Below are positions 33,633 through 42,296 of a stretch of DNA of 64,000 nt, piece after piece. Below the pieces are notes generated by a model. It was given only the letters and a program-made list of their open reading frames with translations. It was not told the DNA's origin and made no database searches. Within the stretch, counting starts at the first letter, position 1, and every line of letters starts with the position of its first letter. The stretch comes from Humibacillus xanthopallidus (GTDB lineage: Bacteria > Actinomycetota > Actinomycetes > Actinomycetales > Dermatophilaceae). The translations under genes and the position numbers were made by a program. Location of the stretch: positions 558,001 through 622,000 of the forward strand of contig NZ_VFPM01000001.1 in the NCBI RefSeq assembly GCF_006716675.1. Direction: 5' to 3'.

Positions 33633-34523
33633 TCAGAGGGCGAAGACCTCGCGGAGGGTGCGCAGCACGCCGTCGTCGGTGTTCGCCGGGGCGACGTGCC
33701 GCGCCGCCTCGACCACGGCCGGGTGGGCATTGGCCATCGCGTAGGAGTGCTCCGCGGCCCCGAGCATCTCGAGGTCGTTGAGATAGTCACCGAAGGCCAT
33801 CGTCTGGGCGGCCGTGATGCCGAGCGCGCGCTGCAGCTCGCGGACGGCGAGGCCCTTGTGCACCCCGACACCCATGACGTCGACCCAGTGATGACCGGAG
33901 ACGACGACCTGCTGCGGCGCGCAGAACGACGCGAGGTCGGGGCCGGTCACGGCAGTGGGGTCCCCGAAGTCGTGGACGGCCAGCTTGAGAACCTCGTCGT
34001 CGACCCGGGTCAGGTCGTCGGTCATCGTCAGACGCGCGTAGTAGCGCTCGACCTCGCCGAGGAAGGCGTCGTCGGTGCGCTCGATCCACGCCGACGTCTT
34101 GCCGCAGAGCACCACTCCGAGGTCGACGCCTCGGCCCCCGAGCTGCCGTGCGTGCTCGACGACGCCACGCGACCAGGCGAGGTCGAGGGTGTGCGAGCTG
34201 ACCTCGGCACCGTCGCGCGTGACATAGGCGCCGTTCTCGGCGATCACGACGAGGTCGTCGGCCACCTCGCTGAAGAGCCGGGCGATCGTCGCGTGCTGCC
34301 GACCGCTCGCGGGAGCGACGTCGACGCCGCGCTCACGCAGGGTGCGGATCGTCGCGATGGTGTCGACGGGCAGCTCGCCGGCGCCGTCGAGCAGCGTGCC
34401 GTCGAGGTCGACGACAACGAGCCTGATGCCGGCGGGGTCGAGACCTGCCTCCTCGGCCGGCGCGTTGTGGCGGTCCCGGAGGTCGGCGGCGGAGCAGGGG
34501 TCGGTGGCAGGTGCTGACGTCAT
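33633..34523 (-). CDS. Cof-type HAD family hydrolase
   Basis: 296-residue cytoplasmic phosphatase-like protein. HAD motif I is LVVVDLDGTLLDGAGELPVD near residues 35-54, motif II lies around VAPASGRQH, and motifs III/IV are GVHKGLAVRELQRALG and MAFGDYLNDLEMLGAAEHSY with the catalytic Asp residues. The large central cap domain is the Cof/type IIB kind, acting on small sugar or nucleotide phosphates; the substrate cannot be told. The N-terminal 30 residues are extra and may mean a later start. Divergent from the SRPBCC gene; its 3' end faces the RTX promoter. Confidence 0.88.
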   Translation of the reverse strand: MTSAPATDPCSAADLRDRHNAPAEEAGLDPAGIRLVVVDLDGTLLDGAGELPVDTIATIRTLRERGVDVAPASGRQHATIARLFSEVADDLVVIAENGAYVTRDGAEVSSHTLDLAWSRGVVEHARQLGGRGVDLGVVLCGKTSAWIERTDDAFLGEVERYYARLTMTDDLTRVDDEVLKLAVHDFGDPTAVTGPDLASFCAPQQVVVSGHHWVDVMGVGVHKGLAVRELQRALGITAAQTMAFGDYLNDLEMLGAAEHSYAMANAHPAVVEAARHVAPANTDDGVLRTLREVFAL

Positions 34524-34604
34524 CGGCGCCAGCGTATGCCGCGACGGGTGCGGTCTCGCTCACCGTCCCGGCGCGCGGACGTCGTGCAGTGGCAGGATGC
34601 CGCC

Positions 34605-35078
34605 ATGGCCGACAAGAGCTTCCACCTCAGCCGCGAGACGACGATCGCCGCACCCGCGGAGCGGATCCACGCCCTCATCAACGACTTCCACGAGTGGCGG
34701 GCATGGTCGCCCTGGGAGGGACTCGACCCGGCCATGGACCGCGCCTACGACGGCCCGACCGCGGGCGTCGGTGCCGTCTATGCGTGGCAGGGCAACAGCA
34801 AGGCGGGCGAGGGTCGCATGGAGATCGTCGAGTCGCAGCCGCGGAACGTCGGCGTCGACCTGCTCTTCGCCGCGCCGATGAAGGCGCACAACCGGGTCGA
34901 CTTCACGCTGACCCCGGTCGGCGACGACGGCGCGAGCACCCACGTCGAGTGGGCGATGACCGGCCCGCAGAACTTCGTCATGCGCGTCATGAGCAAGGTC
35001 TGGTCGATGGAGAAGCTCGTCGGTCCCGACCTCGAGAAGGGCCTTGCGAAGCTCAAGCAGGTCGCCGAGTCCGCGTGA
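34605..35078 (+). CDS. SRPBCC family (polyketide cyclase/START-like) protein
   Basis: 157 residues, starting at ATG 34605 (MADKSFHLSRETTIAAPAER). The SRPBCC fold is shown by IHALINDFHEWRAWSPWEGL, the following WQGNSKAGEGRMEIVESQP strand pair and FTLTPVGDDGASTHVEWAMT, ending in a long amphipathic helix that covers the ligand pocket. Such proteins bind hydrophobic ligands; the ligand is unknown. The stop codon overlaps the GTG start of the next GNAT gene (GTGA), so the two are coupled. Confidence 0.85.
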   Translation: MADKSFHLSRETTIAAPAERIHALINDFHEWRAWSPWEGLDPAMDRAYDGPTAGVGAVYAWQGNSKAGEGRMEIVESQPRNVGVDLLFAAPMKAHNRVDFTLTPVGDDGASTHVEWAMTGPQNFVMRVMSKVWSMEKLVGPDLEKGLAKLKQVAESA

Positions 35079-35551
35079 CCCGGGCGATGACCGCGGGCGG
35101 CTGGGTCATCCGCACGGCGACCCGCGACGACGTGCCCGCCGTGGTCGCGCTGCTCGCTGACGACCCGCTCGGCGCAGCGCGGGAGGACCCCGCCGACCTG
35201 CAGACGTATGCAGCGGCATACGACCGCGTGGCCGCGGACCCCGGACAGCACCTCGTCGTGGCCGAGCGCGACGGGCGGGTCGTCGGCACCCTCCAGCTCA
35301 GCGTCATCCCCGGGCTGAGCCGCCGCGGCGCTACCCGCTCCGTCATCGAGGGCGTCCGTGTCGCGAACGGCGAGCGTGGCAGCGGGCTCGGCACGGAGCT
35401 CATCATGTGGGCGATCGAGGAGTCCCGTCGAGCGGGCTGCTCGCTCGTACAGCTGACGAGCGACGCCAGCCGCACCGATGCCCGCCGCTTCTACGAGCGG
35501 CTCGGCTTCGAGGCGTCCCACGTCGGCTTCAAGCTCCCGCTCCACCCCTGA
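35075..35551 (+). CDS. GNAT family N-acetyltransferase
   Basis: 158 residues from GTG 35075; an ATG four codons later is the alternative start. WVIRTATRDDVPAVVALLAD opens the fold. The acetyl-CoA loop region is VIEGVRVANGERGSGLGTEL near residue 90, with CSLVQLTSDASRTDARRFYE and RLGFEASHVGFKLPL at the end, a pattern shared by aminoglycoside- and small-molecule-type GNATs. The substrate is not predictable. Coupled to the SRPBCC gene. Confidence 0.88.
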   Translation: MTRAMTAGGWVIRTATRDDVPAVVALLADDPLGAAREDPADLQTYAAAYDRVAADPGQHLVVAERDGRVVGTLQLSVIPGLSRRGATRSVIEGVRVANGERGSGLGTELIMWAIEESRRAGCSLVQLTSDASRTDARRFYERLGFEASHVGFKLPLHP

Positions 35552-35571
35552 CCGGCACCCCCTCCGCCGGG

Positions 35572-37536
35572 TCAGAAGATGCGGACCCGCTCCTCCTCCG
35601 GCAGCCACATGGCGTCGCCGGGCTTGACGGCGAAGGCCTCGTGGAACTCGGTGACGTTGCGCACTGCGTTGCCGCGCACGTCCTGCGGCGAGTGCGGGTC
35701 GATGGCGAGCAGGCGGATGGCCTCGGCCTCCCGGGCCTTGCCGCGCCACACCTGGGCCCAGCCGACGAAGAAGCGCTGCGGCCCCGTGAAGCCGTCGATC
35801 TCGGGCATGCCGTCCTGCTCGGTCGCGATGCGGTAGGCCGCGTAGCCGATCTGCAGGCCACCGAGGTCGCCGATGTTCTCACCGACCGTGAGGGCACCGT
35901 TGACCGTGTGGGACGCGTCGAGCCCGGCGGGGACGTACGCGTTGAACTGCTCGATGAGCCGTTGGGCCAGCGCGTCGAAACGCTCCCGGTCGGCCTCGGT
36001 CCACCAGTCGCGCAGGGCGCCCGTGCCGTCGTAGCGAGAGCCCTGGTCGTCGAAGCCGTGACCCAGCTCGTGCCCGATCACCGCGCCGATGCCGCCGTAG
36101 TTGACGGCGTCGTCGGCCTCGAGGTCGAAGAACGGGGGCTGGAGGATGGCGGCCGGGAAGACGATCTCGTTCATCGAGGGCATGTAGTAGGCGTTGACCG
36201 TCTGCGGCAGCATGTGCCACTCGGTGCGGTCGATCGGCTGGCCGATCTTCGCGAGGTTGCGGTCGATCTCGAATGCCGTGCTGCGCCGCACGTTGCCGGC
36301 GAGGTCGTCGGGCACGATCTCGATGGAGGAGTAGTCGCGCCACACGTCGGGGTAGCCGATCTTGGGCGTGAACGCATCGAGCTTGGCGATCGCCTCGGCG
36401 CGCGTCTCGGGGCTCATCCACTCGAGCGAGGAGAACGACCGGCGGAAGGCCTCGACGAGGTTGGCGACGAGGTGCTGCATGCGGTCCTTGGCGGCCGGCG
36501 GGAACCAGCGCTCCGCATACAGCTGACCGACGGCCTCGCCGATGCAGCTCTCGACGAGGCTGACACCGCGCTTCCACCGCTCGCGGTTGTCGGGCTGACC
36601 CGAGAGGGTGCGCCCGTAGAAGTCGAAGTTCTCGTCGACGAGCGACTGCGGCAGCAGCGGCGCGAACTCCGACAGCACACGCCACGTCAGCCACGACCGC
36701 CAGTCGTCGAGGTCGACGGACTCCATCGCCGAGCCGAGCGCGCTGACGAAGCTCGGCTCGCGCACGACGACCTTGGCGAACGCCCCTTCGGGTGCCTGCA
36801 GGCCGAGCAGCCATGCGTCCCAAGGGAACTGGGGCGCCAGGGCCTTGGCCTCATCGAGCGTGTGAGCGTTGTACGTCTTGATCGCATCGCGCGTCGTCAC
36901 GTTGTCCCAGTGCGCCGAGGCGAGCAGCGTCTCGAGCGCCATGATGCGTTCGGCCTTCGCCTCCGCCTCGGGGATGCCGGCGAGGCCGAGGAGCCGGCCG
37001 ATGTGCGCGACGTAGGCGGTGCGGATCTCGGCGTACTTCTCCTCGCGGTAGTAGGACTCGTCGGGCAGCCCGAGTCCGTGCTGCTCGAGGTAGACGACGT
37101 AGTCCTCGGGCGAGCGCTGGTCGGGCCCCACCCAGTGGGCGAGCGGGCCGTCCACGCCGTCGCGCTCGAGGCGGCCCAGTGCCGAGCCGAGGGCCTCGAG
37201 GTCGGTCACCGACGCGACGTCGGCGAGCAGCGCCTGCAGCGGCGCGAGCCCGAGCTCCTCGATGCGCTCCGTGCCCATGAAGCTCGCGTAGAGGTCACCG
37301 ACCTGCTGCTGCGGCGTGCCCGGAGCTCCGTCGTGGCCCGCAGCCGCCTCCTCGATGAGGTCGCGCACCCGCGCGGTCGACTCCTCGCGCAGCACGTCGA
37401 ACGTGCCGAAGCGCGCACGGTCGCCGGGGATCTCGGTCGTGTCGATCCACGTGCCGTTGACGAAGCGGAAGAGGTCGTCCTGCGGCCGCGTCGAACGGTC
37501 GAAGGCATCGAGGTCGATCCCGGACTTCATGGCCAC
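35572..37536 (-). CDS. M13 family zinc metallopeptidase (neprilysin/PepO type)
   Basis: 654 residues. Zinc motif HELGH sits in GGIGAVIGHELGHGFDDQGS near residue 488, with the third ligand in GENIGDLGGLQIGYAAY about 65 residues later. NAYYMPSMNEIVFPAAILQP precedes it and gives the substrate-binding NAY motif. No signal peptide is seen, so it is likely a cytoplasmic oligopeptidase, as for many bacterial PepO proteins. The GTG at 37536 is chosen for GGGAG seven bases upstream; the ATG two codons later is the alternative. Ends FLPEEERVRIF-like (MWLPEEERVRIF), close to the family's C-terminal tryptophan-type ending. Confidence 0.93.
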   Translation of the reverse strand: MAMKSGIDLDAFDRSTRPQDDLFRFVNGTWIDTTEIPGDRARFGTFDVLREESTARVRDLIEEAAAGHDGAPGTPQQQVGDLYASFMGTERIEELGLAPLQALLADVASVTDLEALGSALGRLERDGVDGPLAHWVGPDQRSPEDYVVYLEQHGLGLPDESYYREEKYAEIRTAYVAHIGRLLGLAGIPEAEAKAERIMALETLLASAHWDNVTTRDAIKTYNAHTLDEAKALAPQFPWDAWLLGLQAPEGAFAKVVVREPSFVSALGSAMESVDLDDWRSWLTWRVLSEFAPLLPQSLVDENFDFYGRTLSGQPDNRERWKRGVSLVESCIGEAVGQLYAERWFPPAAKDRMQHLVANLVEAFRRSFSSLEWMSPETRAEAIAKLDAFTPKIGYPDVWRDYSSIEIVPDDLAGNVRRSTAFEIDRNLAKIGQPIDRTEWHMLPQTVNAYYMPSMNEIVFPAAILQPPFFDLEADDAVNYGGIGAVIGHELGHGFDDQGSRYDGTGALRDWWTEADRERFDALAQRLIEQFNAYVPAGLDASHTVNGALTVGENIGDLGGLQIGYAAYRIATEQDGMPEIDGFTGPQRFFVGWAQVWRGKAREAEAIRLLAIDPHSPQDVRGNAVRNVTEFHEAFAVKPGDAMWLPEEERVRIF

Positions 37537-37698
37537 CTGGCTGCTCCCTTCGGGTCGCCGAGCCACCCGGCCCGACCGTGCCGAGCCTAACCACGCGAGG
37601 GCGCCCGCGGGCCGCTGCCCCGCTGAGTCGCAGCCGAGGTGTCGTCCGGGGTGTCGTCCGGCGCCGTCCGGCGTCGTCCGGGGTGTCGTTGACGCAGG

Positions 37699-37745
37699 CG
37701 TATGCCGTCCGGCGCGGGCCCGTCTCCCGCACCGGACGGCATACG
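37699..37745. terminator. 14-base-pair hairpin built from two GTATGCC motifs
   Basis: Perfect arms CGTATGCCGTCCGG (37699-37712) and CCGGACGGCATACG (37732-37745), 19-base loop, seven bases after the stop of the minus-strand gene 37752-38426. Probably its terminator. The flank 37640-37690 has several further GTCCGG repeats. Confidence 0.75.
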
Positions 37746-37751
37746 TCCTCC

Positions 37752-38426
37752 TCAGCGACGCAGCCGGCCGATGAGCACGCCGGCCAGCCCGACGAGGAGG
37801 AGGAGACCGCCGAGGGCGCCGATGAGGGCCGGCCCGACGAGGCGGAAGTCGAGGCTGGCGTCGCTGACGTTGACGACGATGACGTAGGCGGCGACGAGCA
37901 TCGCGAGCAGGCCGAGCACAACCGCTCCCGGGCGCGGGCCCTTGCGCACGGTGACCTGGGCGTAGGTGCGGTGCGGGGCGGTCCCGTGACCCCAGGGGTG
38001 GGGCGTGGGCGGCGGCAGGTGCGACAGGTGGCCGGCGGTGTCGTCGGCGTGACCGGCCGGCTCGCTCGTGACGTCGTCGGGCACCGGCGTGGCCGGCTCG
38101 ACCCGGAAGGGGGTCGGGGCGGGCACGGCCTGCGTCAGCCGGGTGTCGATCGTCGTCGTCGGGTCACCGATCGGGTCCACGGTGAGGGCGGGCCCCTGGT
38201 CCGCGGACGGTGCTGCGGTCGGGTCCGACGTGGGGTCTGGCGTGGGGTCTGTCGTGGGGTCTGTCGTGGGGTCTGTCGTGGGGTCTGTCGTGAGGTCTGA
38301 AGTGGACCGCGCCGTGGGGTCGGCCGTGGGGTCCGAGGTCGGGTCGGGGTGCTGGGTCATCGAGGGCTCCGTGTCGAGAACGTCGGCGGGTTCGCCGGGG
38401 GTGGTGGGCTGCTCGCGCTCGGTCAT
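37752..38426 (-). CDS. Hypothetical membrane protein with Asp-Pro-Thr repeats
   Basis: 224 residues. The N-terminal half is low-complexity, with a run of DPTT units (DPTTDPTTDPTTDPTTDPTP, residues about 47-70) encoded by a 12-base minisatellite around 38225-38310. After a proline-rich linker come two hydrophobic segments, PGAVVLGLLAMLVAAYVIVV and LVGPALIGALGGLLLLVGLAGVLI, and a basic C-terminus. Its ATG overlaps the stop of the PspC gene (ATGA), so it is part of the envelope-stress locus. Repeat copy number is likely to vary between strains. Function unknown. Confidence 0.82.
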   Translation of the reverse strand: MTEREQPTTPGEPADVLDTEPSMTQHPDPTSDPTADPTARSTSDLTTDPTTDPTTDPTTDPTPDPTSDPTAAPSADQGPALTVDPIGDPTTTIDTRLTQAVPAPTPFRVEPATPVPDDVTSEPAGHADDTAGHLSHLPPPTPHPWGHGTAPHRTYAQVTVRKGPRPGAVVLGLLAMLVAAYVIVVNVSDASLDFRLVGPALIGALGGLLLLVGLAGVLIGRLRR

Positions 38427-39805
38427 GACGCGCTCCGGACGAGGATCTGGCCCATGCCGACCTCGGCGTCGACGACGATCTCGGGCGCGGCACCCTTCGG
38501 GCCGAGGGTCAGGGTCTCGGCGACGTCAGGTCCACCGGTGGCCACCCGTGACGGGTCGTCCATGGTCCGCATCGACGAGCCCTGGGCCTCCGACCCGGCG
38601 GGGGCGTCGACCTCGCCGAGGCGGGCCCGGGTGTTGACGGTGACGGGGACGCCCTGCGGAACGACGATGGTGAGCTGTCCGACGCCCATCGTGGCGGTGA
38701 CGACGTCGGGCTTGAGGGCCGTAGCCTGGTACTCCGCCTTGCTGAGGTCGACCGTCATCTCACCGAGGCCGAGCTGGAAGTTCGGGTCACCGGCGAGCGA
38801 GGTGACGACGTGCTGGGGGTCGCCCACCTGGAAGGGCCTCGTCAGCCCGGCCGGTGCGGCGGTGGTCGCGACGGCGGCGATCATGCCGACGACGGTGAAG
38901 AAGGCGAGGCCCCCGGCGCGACGTCCAGCGAGGCCGCCGATGACGATGGCGAGGCCGAGCACGCCGACGCCGGCTGCGATCCCGATGGCGGTGGGGTTGC
39001 CGGCCCAGCCGGCCGTGGTCGCCACCTGGTGGGCGATGACTCCGCTGACGAGGGCGAGCCCGAGGACGAGCAGACCACCCGCGAAGCCGATCGAGCGCAC
39101 CCGCTCCCGCGGCGGCGCCGCGAAGGGCGCCTGTGCGGTCCACGGCTGGTTCGGCGACGAGGCGAAACCCGCACCGCCCGTGGCGCCCGAGGTCGGGGCG
39201 GTCCCGGGATCGCCGACGGACGCGGTCGTGCCGGGCGTGCCGGGCGTGCCGGGCGTGCTGCCGGCACCGAACGCCGCCCCGGCGTTGGCGGCGGCGTTAC
39301 CCGTCGAGGCACCGCTGCCACCCACGCCCGCGCCCCCGCCGCGCCACGGCTTGTTCACCATGAGGTCGCGGCCGGTGTCGGTGCGGGTGAGGAACCACCA
39401 CGCGCCGAGCACGAGAAGCGCGAAGCCGACGATCCGCGCGCCGTGGTAGTCGCCGCCCCACCACGGGGCGCCCCCGAGCACGGCGAGCCCGGTGATGACG
39501 AGCAGGAAGATCGAGCCGCCGTCGCCGTCCTTGAGCGCGCGCTCGACGGGCAGCCGGCCGCGGTCGTCGGGCATGAGCAGCCACAGCACGAGATAGAGCG
39601 TGACGCCGATGCCGAAGAAGATGGAGAAGAGGATGAAGCCGGCGCGCACCACGAGGGGGTCGACGCCGAGCCATCGGGCGATGCCGCCGGCCACACCGGC
39701 GAACCACCGGTCGTTGGTCCCCCGCACGATGCCGGGCCGACGCAGCGCTGCGTAGAAGCCGTCGAGGCCGTGGCCCTGACTCGGGGCCTGGTTGCTGTTC
39801 GTCAT
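38423..39805 (-). CDS. PspC domain membrane protein
   Basis: 460 residues. The PspC domain is at residues 30-95: VRGTNDRWFAGVAGGIARWL and GFILFSIFFGIGVTLYLVLW LLMP-type helix. Further hydrophobic segments follow, then a Gly/Ala/Thr/Pro-rich linker with GTPGTPGTPGTT. More membrane helices lie in the middle, and a C-terminal beta-rich domain reads FQLGLGEMTVDLSKAEYQ and MGVGQLTIVVPQGVPVTVN, resembling LiaF/DUF1707-DUF2154-type adhesin-like domains. Divergently arranged with a PspC-containing histidine kinase across 158 bases with repeated GACCCTGA sites, this looks like a LiaFSR-like cell-envelope stress module. No catalytic function expected. Confidence 0.85.
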   Translation of the reverse strand: MTNSNQAPSQGHGLDGFYAALRRPGIVRGTNDRWFAGVAGGIARWLGVDPLVVRAGFILFSIFFGIGVTLYLVLWLLMPDDRGRLPVERALKDGDGGSIFLLVITGLAVLGGAPWWGGDYHGARIVGFALLVLGAWWFLTRTDTGRDLMVNKPWRGGGAGVGGSGASTGNAAANAGAAFGAGSTPGTPGTPGTTASVGDPGTAPTSGATGGAGFASSPNQPWTAQAPFAAPPRERVRSIGFAGGLLVLGLALVSGVIAHQVATTAGWAGNPTAIGIAAGVGVLGLAIVIGGLAGRRAGGLAFFTVVGMIAAVATTAAPAGLTRPFQVGDPQHVVTSLAGDPNFQLGLGEMTVDLSKAEYQATALKPDVVTATMGVGQLTIVVPQGVPVTVNTRARLGEVDAPAGSEAQGSSMRTMDDPSRVATGGPDVAETLTLGPKGAAPEIVVDAEVGMGQILVRSAS

Positions 39806-39842
39806 GTCTCCAGAGTGGCCCCGGCCCGGGGCCGCAGCCATG

Positions 39843-39867
39843 AGGGTCGACCCTGAGCAGACCCTGA
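39843..39867. promoter_or_regulatory. Operator-like sites between the divergent PspC genes
   Basis: Palindrome AGGGTCGACCCT (39843-39854) and a direct repeat of GACCCTGA at 39849-39856 and 39860-39867, 11 bases apart, about one helical turn. A further AGGGTCG lies near 39890. Candidate binding sites for the LuxR-type regulator encoded at 41538. Confidence 0.5.
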
Positions 39868-39963
39868 CGCGACCCCCAAACCCGGCCGAGAGGGTCGCCG
39901 CCACCCCTCGGGGTGGGCGAGGATGGTCAGGTGAAGACAGCGACGAGCAGTGAGGAGGGCCCC

Positions 39964-41541
39964 GTGCAGCAATCGCAGCAACCGCGGCCCCACCCGCAGC
40001 CGCCTGCGCAGACTCCCCCGCAGCCTCCGCTGCAGCCGGCGAGCGGTCCGCTGCCCGCGTGGCGCGCCAAGCCACGTCCGCCGCTCGTGCGCCACCGCAG
40101 CGACAAGGTGCTCGCGGGGGTCGCGGCCGGCCTCGCCGCCCACCTCGGCCTGCCGGTCGGCTGGGTCAGGGTGGCCTTCGTCGCCTCGAGCATCCCCTTC
40201 GGCGCGGGCATCGTCGTCTACATCTTCCTGTGGGCCACGATGCGCGAAGAGGGCTCTGCCGCAACGCTTTCCGGTATGCCGCCCGCCCCCTCGGCCGTCA
40301 CCGCCACCGTGGTCCCGCCCACCGTCGCGACTGCTGCCGCCACGGCTGCTGCCGGCACGACCGCACCTGGCACGACTGCAGGCGCGGTCCCCGGAGCCCC
40401 CGGCGAGGCGGCCCAGTCTCGGGCAGCCGCAGGGGCGACCGGGTCGTCGTCGCTCTCCGCGCACCTGCACCACGGCATCGACCTGACCGGTCTGCGGTCG
40501 TGGCTGCGCAACAGCAACCAGGCGGTCGTCATCACGCTGCTCGGGGTCGCCGCACTGGTGGCCGCTTCGGCGCTCTGGCTCGGCAGCGTCGGCTTCGACG
40601 TTCACGCCGAGGTCGTCGTGCCGGTCGTCGCCATCGTCATCGGGGCGATCTTCTTCTGGTCGCAGCTCGACGACTCGAGCCCGCTCGGTGGCCGCCGCCC
40701 GGTGCGCTGGATCTGGCTCGTCGTGGGCCTCGGCTTCACCCTGCTCGGCCTGGTCGCCCTCCTCGTGCGGGGCACGAACATCACCGAGCTGTGGCAGGTC
40801 CTGGGCGCCGTGCTCGCTGCGCTCGTCGGCATCTCGGTGCTCTGCGCGCCGTGGATCCTGCGCCTCTGGACCAACCTGCGCGAGGAGCAGACAGCGCGCA
40901 TCCGGGCGACCGAGCGCGCCGACATCGCCGCACACCTGCACGACTCGGTGCTCCAGACCCTTGCCCTCATCCAGCGGCAGTCGACCGACTCCGCGACGGT
41001 GGCCCGGCTCGCGCGCGCCCAGGAGCGCCAGCTGCGCAGCTACCTCTACGACGAGGACTCCCGTGCAGGCACCCTCGGCGCGGCGCTGACGGCGGCCATG
41101 GGCGAGGTCGAGGACCTGCAGGGCGTTCCCGTGCAGCTCGTCGTCACGGGCGACCGGCCGATGGACTCGCACCTCGACGCCCTCGTCAAGGCCGTGCGCG
41201 AGGCCGCGTGGAACGCCGTGCGGCACGCCAGCCCGCCGGTGAGCGCCTACGTCGAGGTCGGGCCGGACGCCGTCGAGGCCTTCGTGCGCGACCACGGCTC
41301 AGGCTTCGACCTCGACGCCGTGCCCGACGACCGGGCGGGCGTGCGCGAGTCGATCATCGGCCGGATGGAGCGCCACGGCGGCACGGCCCGCATCCGGCGC
41401 CGCGCCGACGGCACCGAGGTCGAGCTGCGCCTGCCCGTCGGTGGCCCCGACACGGCGCAGGACCCCACCCCCACCACGAGCAGCCCCACCCCCACGCCCG
41501 CCCCCACCCCCGCGAACGAGCCGCAGGAGCAGCCTTCATGA
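39964..41541 (+). CDS. PspC-domain sensor histidine kinase
   Basis: 525 residues. A Gln/Pro-rich start is followed by a PspC domain (VRHRSDKVLAGVAAGLAAHL and a helix VAFVASSIPFGAGIVVYIFL). Then come a long Ala/Thr linker and four more membrane helices, including VVVPVVAIVIGAIFFW. The cytoplasmic kinase has IAAHLHDSVLQTLALIQRQS with phospho-acceptor His near residue 326 and an HATPase domain EAAWNAVRHASPPVSAYVEV and RDHGSGFDLDAVPDDRAG, the NarL-partner class. The tail is Pro/Thr-rich. GTG 39964 is chosen for GAGGAGGG just upstream; GTG 39931 gives 11 extra residues. Coupled to the response regulator by ATGA overlap. Confidence 0.9.
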   Translation: MQQSQQPRPHPQPPAQTPPQPPLQPASGPLPAWRAKPRPPLVRHRSDKVLAGVAAGLAAHLGLPVGWVRVAFVASSIPFGAGIVVYIFLWATMREEGSAATLSGMPPAPSAVTATVVPPTVATAAATAAAGTTAPGTTAGAVPGAPGEAAQSRAAAGATGSSSLSAHLHHGIDLTGLRSWLRNSNQAVVITLLGVAALVAASALWLGSVGFDVHAEVVVPVVAIVIGAIFFWSQLDDSSPLGGRRPVRWIWLVVGLGFTLLGLVALLVRGTNITELWQVLGAVLAALVGISVLCAPWILRLWTNLREEQTARIRATERADIAAHLHDSVLQTLALIQRQSTDSATVARLARAQERQLRSYLYDEDSRAGTLGAALTAAMGEVEDLQGVPVQLVVTGDRPMDSHLDALVKAVREAAWNAVRHASPPVSAYVEVGPDAVEAFVRDHGSGFDLDAVPDDRAGVRESIIGRMERHGGTARIRRRADGTEVELRLPVGGPDTAQDPTPTTSSPTPTPAPTPANEPQEQPS

Positions 41542-42251
41542 CCGACCCGCGGACCATCCGCATCGTCATCGTCGACGACCACCACATGTTCCGCACCGGC
41601 GTCCGGTCGGAGCTGACGGCGCTCGCCGGCTCCTCCAGCCTCGCCGGCCCCGCGAGCTTCCGCCTCGAGATCGTCGGCGAGGCCGGCGCCGTCGAGTCGG
41701 CCACGCAGGTGATCACGCAGGAGCAGCCCGACGTGGTGCTCCTCGACGTCCACCTCCCCGGAGGCAACGGGCACGGTGGTGCCGACGTCATCCGGGCCTG
41801 CGCCGGGCTCGAGTCGCGGGCAGGCGTGCCCGTGCGCTTCCTCGCCCTCTCCGTGTCCGACGCCGCCGAGGACGTCATCGCCGTCATCCGTGCCGGCGCC
41901 CGGGGATACGTGACGAAGACGATCAGCGCCGAGGAGCTGCTCACGGCGATCGGCCGGGTCGCCGACGGCGATGCCGTCTTCAGCCCCCGTCTCGCGGGTT
42001 TCGTCCTCGACGCCTTCGGGGCGGCCGCCGGCGAGGTGGCCGAGATCGACGAGGAGCTCGACCGCCTGTCGGCCCGCGAGCGCGAGGTCATGCGCCTCAT
42101 CGCTCGGGGCTACCAGTACAAGGAGGTCGCCAAGGAGCTCTTCATCTCCGTCAAGACCGTCGAGACCCACGTCAGCTCGGTGCTGCGCAAGCTGCAGCTC
42201 AGCTCTCGCCACGAGCTCACCGCCTGGGCCCTCGGCCGCCGCCTCCTCTGA
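41538..42251 (+). CDS. LuxR/NarL-family response regulator
   Basis: 237 residues. The receiver domain has IVIVDDHHMFRTGVRSELTA with the acidic pair Asp13-Asp14, phospho-acceptor Asp70 in QPDVVLLDVHLPGGNGHGG, and VTKTISAEELLTAI with the conserved Lys. A 10-12-residue insertion (SSSLAGPASF) after the first helix is unusual for the family. The LuxR HTH is LSAREREVMRLIARGYQYKE and SVKTVETHVSSVLRKLQ. It is the cognate regulator of the PspC kinase and a likely ligand for the sites at 39843-39867. Confidence 0.93.
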   Translation: MTDPRTIRIVIVDDHHMFRTGVRSELTALAGSSSLAGPASFRLEIVGEAGAVESATQVITQEQPDVVLLDVHLPGGNGHGGADVIRACAGLESRAGVPVRFLALSVSDAAEDVIAVIRAGARGYVTKTISAEELLTAIGRVADGDAVFSPRLAGFVLDAFGAAAGEVAEIDEELDRLSAREREVMRLIARGYQYKEVAKELFISVKTVETHVSSVLRKLQLSSRHELTAWALGRRLL

Positions 42252-42296
42252 CCGACCCCAACCCTGATCGTCGGGGAGGCTTGCTCCGGCGCTCGG

